Source: Parvibaculum sp035325945
GTDB taxonomy: Bacteria > Pseudomonadota > Alphaproteobacteria > Parvibaculales > Parvibaculaceae
NCBI RefSeq assembly: GCF_035325945.1
Contig: NZ_DAOKYX010000001.1
Span: 62,001-126,000 of the forward strand
Direction of reading: 5' to 3'
DNA length: 64,000 bases
Shown: piece by piece, positions 57,263 through 64,000 of the stretch
How the letters are laid out: every line of letters begins with the position of its first letter
How positions within the stretch are numbered: position 1 is the first letter of the stretch
The notes under the pieces: model-generated
Database searches by the model: none
What the model saw: only the letters and a program-made list of their open reading frames with translations
What the model was told of the DNA's origin: nothing
Translations under genes and position numbers: made by a program

Positions 57263-57586
57263 TTATTCATCTTTGGTGCGAGAAGGGTTAGCGAGTTCGT
57301 CAATGTTTACGAACCAACTTTTGCAGTTACCGTTCTCGTCTTTCTCCGACGCCAAACCCTCCCCCCAAATCAATGCGTGCGTCCCATCCCCCAGACCTAC
57401 AAAGAGAGTATGGTCCGGATCTTCCTCGATCTCCTGCCATTTGGTCAGAATATCGCGCCAAATTTTCTTGGTAACGCGCTCTTGTGAGTACCATTTCAGC
57501 AGTTCGCTCACCCTAACTTCCGCGATTCCAATATCTTGCACACGGTCAAGGCGAGACATCAGTTCGTAAAGATGCCGATTTTCCAT
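57263..57586 (-). CDS. orphan hypothetical protein, AT-rich
   Basis: A 107-residue hydrophilic protein (MENRHLYELMSRLDRVQDIG...). A ribosome-binding AGGAAA precedes ATG 57586. Predicted helical N-terminus (VSELLKWYSQERVTKKIWRDIL), then a mixed segment (FVGLGDGTHALIWGEGLASE). No signal peptide, membrane helix or known motif is seen. Its codon use and base composition are far from the high-GC3 norm of the window, which suggests recent acquisition. It could be an immunity-type protein given its size and charge, but nothing proves this. Confidence 0.6.
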   Translation of the reverse strand: MENRHLYELMSRLDRVQDIGIAEVRVSELLKWYSQERVTKKIWRDILTKWQEIEEDPDHTLFVGLGDGTHALIWGEGLASEKDENGNCKSWFVNIDELANPSRTKDE

Positions 57587-57979
57587 TATGTTTTTCCTTT
57601 TCGATTATGTGTCATGAGTTATTCCCAAACCCACGAAAGAACTATAACTGGATTTATAATTTTAAAAAGTTTTATTTTTATAATTTATATTATTTTTTTA
57701 TCTCCCGCAAAATTTGCCCGCTGTCTTAGTATTTTTCAGAATCGGGGGCCTTGCCGAAGCATTGCCCCAAACGCATTTCCGGAAGGTTTTCACTGCGCCC
57801 CTAGGTTCATGAGAATCCACCTCAGACCCAATCCCACATAACCTTCACGTTCCAGAATCGCGGTCAGCCGAATACAGAAGCCCAATAGAATGAATTAACC
57901 TCGCGGGGCACAATCGGAGAGTAACTTTCACAGTGCAGACTTCTCCCACTGAGTCACCCACGTAATGCTAATTCAGCCC
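57587..57979. other. AT-rich gene-free region
   Basis: About 390 bases with stretches such as ATTTTTATAATTTATATTAT near 57675. No credible gene is seen on either strand. Its composition matches the orphan gene next to it, so the two are probably one acquired segment. Confidence 0.5.
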
Positions 57980-60042
57980 TCACCCCTTCCTTCCATACCC
58001 CGCGCCTGAGAGCGCCTCGCCGATTTCCTCGAGGATCACCGGGTCGTCGATCGTCGCCGGCATGCNNNNNNNNNNNNNNNNNNNNNNNNNNNNNNNNNNN
58101 NNNNNNNNNNNNNNNNNNNNNNNNNNNNNNNNNNNNNNNNNNNNNNNNNNNNNNNNNNNNNNNNNAGCGCCTCGCCGATTTCCTCGAGGATCACCGGGTC
58201 GTCGATCGTCGCCGGCATGCTCCATGCCTCGCCATCCGCGATCTTGCGCATGGTGCCGCGCAGGATCTTGCCCGAGCGCGTCTTGGGCAGGCGCTGCACG
58301 ACAAGAGCGGTCTTGAACGCGGCGACAGGACCGATCTTCTCGCGCACCAGCGCCACAGCTTCCTTCTCGATCTCCTCGGCCGGGCGGTTCACCCCCTTGT
58401 TGACGACGAGGAAGCCCACCGGCACCTGCCCCTTCAGCGCGTCCGCGACACCGATGACGGCGCATTCGGCAACGTCCGGGTGGCCCGCCAGCACTTCCTC
58501 CATGCCGCCCGTCGAGAGGCGATGACCCGCGACATTGATGATGTCGTCGGTGCGGCTCATCACATAGAGATAGCCGTCCTCGTCGAGATAGCCCGCATCG
58601 GCGGTCTTGTAGTAACCGGGATAGTCGGCAAGGTAGGAATTGCGGAAGCCCTCGTCATTGTTCCAGAGCGTCGGCAGGCAGCCCGGCGGCAGGGGCAGCT
58701 TGACGACGATGGCGCCCGTCGTGTTCGCGGGCACGGGCTTCGCGGCCTCATCGACGACCTGGATTTCGTAGCCCGGCATCGCGACTGTGGGCGAACCGTA
58801 TTTGACGGGCAGCCTTTCGAGCCCCATCGGATTTGCGACCATCGGCCAGCCGGATTCCGTCTGCCACCAATGATCGATCACCGGCACGCCCAGCGCGCGC
58901 TCGGCCCACTGGATCGTATCGGGATCGCCGCGCTCGCCGGCGAGGAACAGAAGCTCGAATTTCGACAGGTCATATTTCTTCACCAGATCGGCGGCCGGGT
59001 CTTCCTTCTTGATCGCGCGGAAGGCAGTCGGCGCGGTGAAGAGCGCCTTGACGCCGTGATCGGCGATGACGCGCCAATAGGTGCCCGCATCAGGCGTGCC
59101 GACCGGCTTTCCCTCGAAGAGGATCGTCGTGCAGCCATGCAGGAGCGGCCCATAGACGATGTAGGAATGGCCGACGACCCAGCCCACATCGGACGCGGCC
59201 CAGAAGACGTCGCCCGGATCGACGCCATAGACATTCTTCATCGACCATTTGAGGGCGACCATGTGCCCGCCATTGTCGCGCACGACGCCCTTGGGCTTGC
59301 CCGTGGTGCCGGAGGTGTAGAGCACATAGAGCGGATCAGTCGCGGCAACGGGGACGCAGGCCGGTGCCGCGCCAGCGGCGCGCGCCTTCTCCATCTCGTC
59401 CTTCCAGTCGAAATCACGGCCGGGCACGAGAGGGGCTTCCAGCTCCGCGCGCTGAACGATGATGCACGCTTCGGGCTTGTGCGCCGAAAGCTCGATCGCC
59501 TGATCGAGCAGCGGCTTGTAGGCGATGGTGCGGCCGGGCTCGAGACCGCATGAGGCGGAGACGATGAGCTTCGGCCTCGCATCGTCGATGCGCGTCGCCA
59601 GCTCCTTCGCGGCAAAGCCGCCGAAGACGACCGAATGGATGGCGCCGAGGCGCGCACAGGCGAGCATGGCGACGACGGCCTGCGGCACCATCGGCATGTA
59701 GAGAATGACGCGGTCGCCTTTTCCGATTCCGTGGCGTTGCAGCACGCCCGCAAAGGTCGCGACCTTGTCGCGCAGTTCGCGATAGGTGAAGCGCTTCACC
59801 TTGCCCGTCATGGCGCTGTCGTGAATGAGCGCAAGCTGCTCGCCGCGCCCGCCTTCGACATGGCGGTCGAGCGCGTTCCAGCAGGTGTTGCATGTCGCGC
59901 CCTCGAACCAGCGCGAGAAATCGCCCTCCTGCGCTAGCACCTTGTCCCACGGCTTCGACCAGTCGATCTCTCGCGCGGCCTCGGCCCAGAACGCTTCGGG
60001 CGACGCCTTCCAGCGCTCATAGGTTTCGCGATAAAGCCCCAT
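57980..60042 (-). CDS. prpE: propionyl-CoA synthetase, interrupted by an assembly gap
   Basis: An AMP-forming acyl-CoA synthetase of the PrpE type. MGLYRETYERWKASPEAFWA opens it. YTSGTTGKPKGVVRDNGGHM is the phosphate loop with the PrpE-type Asp-Asn-Gly-Gly. VIDHWWQTESGWP binds acyl-adenylate, and the acetylatable lysine is K592 in LPKTRSGKILRG. One hundred N (58066-58165) cut the frame near its end. The 55 bases on each side of the N run are identical. Joining them without the gap gives one frame of 635 residues ending ALSGAGYGRKG at 57980, so the gene is intact. Confidence 0.93.
58066..58165. other. assembly gap (100 N) with 55-bp overlapping contig ends
   Basis: Bases 58011-58065 and 58166-58220 are identical over 55 bases (AGCGCCTCGCCGATTTCCTC ... 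GGCATGC). A scaffolder inserted N between contigs that actually overlap. No sequence is likely to be missing. Confidence 0.9.
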
Positions 60043-60201
60043 GCCGGCCTCCTTGTTCTTGTTCGTTTGGCGGTGACTGTTTCAAGACATTGCGCGCTTT
60101 GCAAGCCCGCAAGCAGGCTCCCCGGCGGCGCTTGTCGCCATGCGCTGCGTTCATTACCGTGATGCCCGAATTCGCGGCACGCAAGCCGCCAAGAGGGACC
60201 A

Positions 60202-61830
60202 ATGACGACGAATCCTTATGAACTCGATCTCGACAAGAATCCGGCGAACCATCAGCCGCTGAGCCCCTTGAGCTTTCTCAAGCGCGCGGCGGAAGTCTAC
60301 CCCGGAAAAATCGCCGTCATTCATGGCAGCTTGCGGCGCAACTATGGGGAGTTCTACGCGCGCTGCCGCCGCCTCGCCTCGGCGCTCTCGGAGCGGGGCA
60401 TCGGGCTCGGCGACACGGTCGCCGTCATCGCGCCCAACACCCCCGCCATGCTCGAACTCCACTACGCCGTGCCGATGATCGGCGCCGTGCTCAACACGAT
60501 GAACATCAGACTCGATGCGCCCATCATCGGCTTCATGCTCGATCATGGCGGCGCGAAGGCGCTTTTCGTCGACCGTGAATTCTCGGCACTCGCCGAAGGC
60601 GCGCTCACGCATGCGAAGGTCAAGCCCTTCGTCGTAGATATGGACGATCCCGAATATGACGGCGCAGGCGAGAGGATCGGCGCGATCGAATATGAAGAGC
60701 TGCTCGCCACGGGCGATCCCGAATTCAACTGGCAGCTTCCGGCCGATGAGTGGCAGGCGATCAGCCTCAACTACACGTCCGGCACGACGGGCAATCCCAA
60801 GGGCGTCGTCTATCACCATCGCGGCGCCTATCTCCTCGCCATGGGCAATGTCGTCACCGCGGGCATGACGGACAAATCCGTCTATCTGTGGACGGTGCCG
60901 ATGTTCCATTGCAATGGCTGGATCTTCACCTGGTCGATGAGCGTCATCGCGGGCACGCATGTCTGCCTGCGGCGCGTCGCCGCCGGAAACATATACGAGG
61001 CGATCGAGGCTCATGGCGTCACCCATATGGGCGGCGCGCCGACGGTCATGGGCTTCCTCATCAACGCGACCGACGAGGAGAAGAAGAAACTTCCGAACAC
61101 GGTGCATTATTTTGCAGCCGCCGCCCCGCCGCCCGCCGCGACCATCAAGCGGCTCGAGGATCAGGGCTTCAATGTCATCCATGTCTATGGTCTGACCGAG
61201 ACCTACGGTCCCGCTGTCGTCAATGCCTGGCACGAGGAATGGGACGAGCTCGAAACCGATGCACGCGCGCAGGTGAAGGCGCGGCAGGGCGTCAACTATC
61301 CCGTGCTCGAAGGGCTTTCCGTGCGCGACCCGGAAACCATGGAGGAAGTGCCGCGCGACGGCGAAACCATGGGCGAGGTGATGTTCCGCGGCAATGTGGT
61401 GATGAAGGGCTATCTCAAGAACCCGAAGGCGACGGCCGAGGCGTTCGAGGGCGGCTGGTTCCATTCCGGCGATCTCGGCGTCTGGCATCCGGACAATTAC
61501 ATCCAGATCAAGGACCGCTCGAAAGACATCATCATCTCGGGCGGCGAGAACATCTCCTCGATCGAGGTCGAGGACGTGCTCTACAAGCATCCCGACATTC
61601 TGGAAGCTGCGGTGGTGGCGCGGCCGGACGAGAAATGGGGCGAGACGCCTTGCGCCTTCATCACGCTGAAACGCGGCGCCGCGCAGACGGAAGCCGAGAT
61701 CATCGCCTATTGCCGCGCCAATCTCGCGCATTTCAAATGCCCGAAGACAGTCGTGTTCACCGAACTGCCCAAAACCTCGACGGGCAAGATCCAGAAATTC
61801 AAGCTGCGGGAAATGGCGCAAAAGCTCTGA
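60202..61830 (+). CDS. acyl-CoA ligase (AMP-forming, DmdB-like)
   Basis: A 542-residue ANL-family ligase. NYTSGTTGNPKGVVYHHRGA is the phosphate loop, HVYGLTETYGPAVV the A5 motif, WFHSGDLGVWHPDNYIQIKDRSKDII A8-type, and LPKTSTGKIQKFKLREMA ends with the catalytic lysine. VPMFHCNGWIFTW marks the medium/short-chain acyl subgroup that also contains DmdB (3-methylmercaptopropionate-CoA ligase). It is divergent from prpE over 159 bases, so both may respond to short-chain acids. The precise acid is not readable. Confidence 0.9.
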   Translation: MTTNPYELDLDKNPANHQPLSPLSFLKRAAEVYPGKIAVIHGSLRRNYGEFYARCRRLASALSERGIGLGDTVAVIAPNTPAMLELHYAVPMIGAVLNTMNIRLDAPIIGFMLDHGGAKALFVDREFSALAEGALTHAKVKPFVVDMDDPEYDGAGERIGAIEYEELLATGDPEFNWQLPADEWQAISLNYTSGTTGNPKGVVYHHRGAYLLAMGNVVTAGMTDKSVYLWTVPMFHCNGWIFTWSMSVIAGTHVCLRRVAAGNIYEAIEAHGVTHMGGAPTVMGFLINATDEEKKKLPNTVHYFAAAAPPPAATIKRLEDQGFNVIHVYGLTETYGPAVVNAWHEEWDELETDARAQVKARQGVNYPVLEGLSVRDPETMEEVPRDGETMGEVMFRGNVVMKGYLKNPKATAEAFEGGWFHSGDLGVWHPDNYIQIKDRSKDIIISGGENISSIEVEDVLYKHPDILEAAVVARPDEKWGETPCAFITLKRGAAQTEAEIIAYCRANLAHFKCPKTVVFTELPKTSTGKIQKFKLREMAQKL

Positions 61831-61901
61831 ACGGCCGCGCGACGAGGCGGAGGTGGAGAGCCGAGCCATGACGAAACTCGTTTCCGTTCCCCAAAATACA
61901 A

Positions 61902-61927
61902 AGCGCCGGGCTTCGTTGCCCGGCGCT
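61902..61927 (-). terminator. terminator between acyl-CoA ligase and DUF465 gene
   Basis: AGCGCCGGGC-TTCGTT-GCCCGGCGCT is a perfect 10-bp stem. On the minus strand it is followed by TTGTATTTTG, so it mainly ends the DUF465 transcript. Confidence 0.8.
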
Positions 61928-61959
61928 GTCTCGGATCAGAGCTTATTCAGATGAGTTCG

Positions 61960-62139
61960 TCAGGCTGCGGATTTTCGGCCTGAAAGCCTCTCTATTTGTT
62001 CCTTGAGGCGGAGCTTCTGCTTTTTAAGCTCGGCAATTCGGAGATCATCGCTTGAAGGGTGGAGCAGTTCCTGTTCGATTTCCCGTTCCAGGGTCCTATG
62101 CCGATCACGAAGTTCGGCAATATGCGACTCCAGTGCCAT
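61960..62139 (-). CDS. YdcH-like DUF465 small protein
   Basis: A 59-residue protein from ATG 62139 to TGA 61960: MALESHIAELRDRHRTLERE, then a break at HPSSDDLRIAEL, then KKQKLRLKEQIERL. Two antiparallel helices with the ELKKQKLRLKEQI signature are the DUF465/YdcH pattern. It is too short for many gene callers. A paralogue lies at 63498-63704. Confidence 0.88.
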   Translation of the reverse strand: MALESHIAELRDRHRTLEREIEQELLHPSSDDLRIAELKKQKLRLKEQIERLSGRKSAA

Positions 62140-62249
62140 CCCTTACCTACCTTTCGTTGGGGTGGGTAACCCGAAAAGGATGACTCTTTTTTGACAGCTT
62201 GTCGAACCCCTATCGCAAAGACGGCGAAGAGACGGTAAATGTCATAATC

Positions 62250-62870
62250 ATGGCTGAAACGAAACGCCTCATTGTGGGAATTTCTGGCGCCTCCGGCGTT
62301 ATCTACGGTGTGCGTCTTCTCGAAATTCTCCGCGCGCTCGAAATCGAAACGCATCTCGTGATGACGAAAGCGGCCGAGATGACGCTCGGCTATGAGACGG
62401 GCCGCACACCCGGCGAGGTCGAGGCGCTGGCGCATACGCGCTACCAGCTTGCCGATGTCGGCGCCGCGATCGCATCGGGCTCGTTCAGAACGCTCGGCAT
62501 GATCGTCGCGCCCTGCTCCATCCGCACCATGTCGGAAGTCGCGACGGGCGTGACCTCCAATCTGCTCACACGCGCGGCCGATGTCATGCTCAAGGAACGC
62601 CGCCGCCTCGTGCTCATGGTGCGCGAGACGCCGCTTCACACCGGGCATTTGCGGACCATGACGCATCTGTCCGAAGTCGGCGCCATCATCGCGCCGCCCG
62701 TTCCCGCCTTTTATGCCGAGCCGAAAACCATCGACGACATCGTTACGCAGACGGTCTGCCGCGCGCTCGATCTCTTCGGCATCGAGGCGGACGAGACGCG
62801 ACGCTGGGGCGAGGACATCAGGAGCGGCAGGCGCGCGCCCGTGCGGCCCGGCAAGAAGCCGCAGGAATAG
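62250..62870 (+). CDS. ubiX: flavin prenyltransferase UbiX
   Basis: A 206-residue flavoprotein that makes prenylated FMN for UbiD-type decarboxylases in ubiquinone synthesis. RLIVGISGASGVIYGVRLLE (FMN loop), GSFRTLGMIVAPCSIRTMSEVATG and RRRLVLMVRETPLHTGHLRTM (active-site Arg/Glu) are intact. The start at 62250 was chosen over 62199 for its conserved length. Its stop abuts the converging TIGR02444 gene with no space between. Confidence 0.97.
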   Translation: MAETKRLIVGISGASGVIYGVRLLEILRALEIETHLVMTKAAEMTLGYETGRTPGEVEALAHTRYQLADVGAAIASGSFRTLGMIVAPCSIRTMSEVATGVTSNLLTRAADVMLKERRRLVLMVRETPLHTGHLRTMTHLSEVGAIIAPPVPAFYAEPKTIDDIVTQTVCRALDLFGIEADETRRWGEDIRSGRRAPVRPGKKPQE

Positions 62871-63368
62871 TCAGGCGGCGCCGAAACAGGCGTCGAGCAC
62901 CTGCGCCAGCCTCTCGCCGCATCGCCCGGCGGACGCCTTTCCCTCGCTCTCCAGCCAGGCCGCGAGATTGCGCTCGGCAAGCCCGCGGCCGGGCGGCACG
63001 AGCGTCGCCCCGGCAAGCAGTGCCTCGAGCCTCACCTGCATCTCCTTTTCCGCGGCAAGCTCCAGCCGCTTCACCTCGGCGCGCAGGCAGGCAGCCGCCG
63101 CATCTCCTTCGGCGAGCGGCTTGAGCGCCCGGCGCGCGGCGCGAAGCGGCGCGATGACCCCCTGCCCCCATCCGGCGCCAATGCCCCGCATGGTCCCGAG
63201 CGCGCCTCCGTCGAGCGGCCTTCCGCGCGCGCCTGCATAAAGGCAGAAGAGGATGAGATTCACATCCAACCCCTCTTCATCCTGAAGGGCGAGAAGCGCC
63301 TGCTCCACGCCCGGCCGGGCATAGAGGGCGAGGGAAAAATCCCAGAAGTCGTCCGCCATCTTTCCCAT
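62871..63368 (-). CDS. TIGR02444 family protein
   Basis: A 165-residue helical protein starting MGKMADDFWDFSLALYARPG (ATG 63368, AGGAGG upstream; ATG 63359 possible). VEQALLALQDEEGLDVNLILFCLYAG is the family's defining block, followed by a long Ala/Arg/Leu-rich helix. TIGR02444 is a conserved proteobacterial family without known function. Confidence 0.85.
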   Translation of the reverse strand: MGKMADDFWDFSLALYARPGVEQALLALQDEEGLDVNLILFCLYAGARGRPLDGGALGTMRGIGAGWGQGVIAPLRAARRALKPLAEGDAAAACLRAEVKRLELAAEKEMQVRLEALLAGATLVPPGRGLAERNLAAWLESEGKASAGRCGERLAQVLDACFGAA

Positions 63369-63497
63369 TCCGCTACAGCCTCCTTGCGCTGCGGCATTAT
63401 CCCCCGCTTGCCCTTGCCCGCCGATGCCGCCACCATTAAAAACGATGGATGCGGGACCGCCCTTGCGGCCGGTTCGCGCTCTCACGATCGGGCGGCC

Positions 63498-63704
63498 ATG
63501 ACCGAACAGGAAGAGCAGGAGCTGCGGCAGCGTCTGGCGCAACTCAAGGAAGAACATCGCGATCTCGACAGCGCCATTCTGGCGCTGGAAGGCTCGCCGC
63601 TGCCCGATCATCTGCAGATCAAACGGCTCAAGAAGCGCAAGCTCTATCTGCGCGACCGCATCCACGAAATCGACGATCTGCTCTTCCCCGACATCATAGC
63701 CTGA
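63498..63704 (+). CDS. YdcH-like DUF465 small protein (second copy)
   Basis: A 68-residue protein starting MTEQEEQELRQRLAQLKEEH at 63498, with LPDHLQIKRLKKRKLYLRDRIHEI. It has the same two-helix DUF465 plan as the protein at 61960-62139 but with a shifted loop. It converges with the GGDEF gene. Confidence 0.85.
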   Translation: MTEQEEQELRQRLAQLKEEHRDLDSAILALEGSPLPDHLQIKRLKKRKLYLRDRIHEIDDLLFPDIIA

Positions 63705-63707
63705 GAT

Positions 63708-64000
63708 CTATTGCTGCATCCCGTGCTTGGCGCGGTACATGGCCCGGTCAGCCCGCGCGAGCGCGTCCTGCGGGTCCTCATCGCCCATGAAGGCGATGGC
63801 GCCGAAGGAGATCGACAGGCTGATCTCGACGCCATCGACGACGAGCGGCTTCTCGCGCATGAGGATCGAGAGAGCGCGCGCCTTCGACTCCGCGGTCTTC
63901 TCATCCGTCCGGGCAAGGATGACCGCAAATTCGTCACCGCCCATGCGGCCGATGATGTCCGTTTCGCGCACATGCTCAGCGAGGAGCCGCGTGAGGTGTT
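63708..64000 (-). CDS. GGDEF-domain diguanylate cyclase (C-terminal part)
   Basis: The frame enters from the right edge and ends at 63708. It reads HLTRLLAEHVRETDIIGRMG, then GDEFAVILARTDEKTAESKA, with an intact GGDEF active site. LSISFGAIAFMGDEDPQDAL and RADRAMYRAKHGMQQ close the domain. It makes cyclic-di-GMP. Sensor or membrane parts lie outside the window. No I-site (RxxD) is seen in the visible part; HVRETD, 5 residues before GGDEF's Arg-Met, contains RETD and could be the I-site. Confidence 0.92.
   Translation of the reverse strand, partial: HLTRLLAEHVRETDIIGRMGGDEFAVILARTDEKTAESKARALSILMREKPLVVDGVEISLSISFGAIAFMGDEDPQDALARADRAMYRAKHGMQQ

Noticed and set aside
57536..57841. A 101-residue plus-strand membrane-like protein
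   Set aside because: Hydrophobicity comes from an AT-rich tract. There is no ribosome-binding site and it overlaps the orphan gene on the other strand.
58011..58220. A 55-bp direct repeat as an attachment site or duplication
   Set aside because: It flanks a block of exactly 100 N and lies inside one continuous prpE frame when merged, so it is a contig overlap.

Overview
The window is GC-rich chromosomal DNA from an alphaproteobacterium. Markers that point this way are RcdA (DUF1465), TrcR (DUF1013), DUF4164 and DUF1192 small proteins, the serC-serA pair with a structured leader, the YebC-RuvCAB-YbgC-Tol/Pal-CpoB-TilS-FtsH string, and the zapA-6S RNA-fau locus. The FolP protein is of the Sul2 (sulfonamide-resistant) type. 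From memory that type is known chromosomally from Rhodobiaceae, so a Parvibaculum/Rhodobiaceae-like organism is my best inference. No tRNA, rRNA, CRISPR array, insertion sequence or prophage was recognised.

Layout. 1-7.0 kb: the tail of an unknown gene, a metallophosphoesterase/glycosyltransferase pair, YceI, the translational GTPase TypA/BipA, an amidohydrolase, and a HisN-type phosphatase. 7.1-20.9 kb: thiC under a TPP riboswitch, nitronate monooxygenase, a MAPEG protein, purA, pirin, serA and serC (with an extreme G/C homopolymer in the serC leader), PhzF, a GNAT protein, then thiD-glmM-folP on the minus strand. 21-36 kb: a minus-strand gene train reads from yebC through ruvCAB, ybgC, tolQRAB, pal, cpoB and tilS to ftsH. 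It is followed by an aquaporin and an AT-richer BRCT/TerB-like gene that sit between ftsH and folP-glmM. 36-39.6 kb: a candidate small RNA, a glycosyltransferase, a YmdB-type phosphodiesterase, fau, 6S RNA, zapA and a DUF4164 protein.

40-46.1 kb: a plus-strand central-carbon operon tkt-gap-pgk-fba (class I) followed by thiE, preceded by a multibranched leader structure. 46.2-50.4 kb: efp, an inositol-monophosphatase-family gene, and a three-gene envelope module (OmpA-like, MotA/ExbB-like, MotB-like). 50.4-57.1 kb: a paraoxonase-like protein, an ABC exporter, rpmE, rcdA, a terminator-ended small RNA resembling the suhB/MmgR type, DUF1192, a quinone oxidoreductase and trcR. 57.1-58.0 kb is AT-rich and holds one orphan gene. 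58-64 kb: prpE is interrupted only by an assembly gap, and is divergent from an acyl-CoA ligase. Then come a DUF465 protein, ubiX, a TIGR02444 protein, a second DUF465 protein and a GGDEF protein cut by the window end.

The strongest observation is the folP-glmM pair at 20.9-18.7 kb. The DHPS follows the Sul2 sequence closely from end to end, and glmM lies directly downstream, as a glmM remnant does behind mobile sul2. This looks like a chromosomal relative of the source of the mobile resistance gene. Secondary points of interest are two unannotated small-RNA candidates (54.6 kb and 36.0 kb), a 16-bp perfect inverted repeat at 35.9 kb, the tkt leader fold, the G13C10 tract before serC, and an N-gap flanked by 55-bp identical contig ends that should be collapsed.
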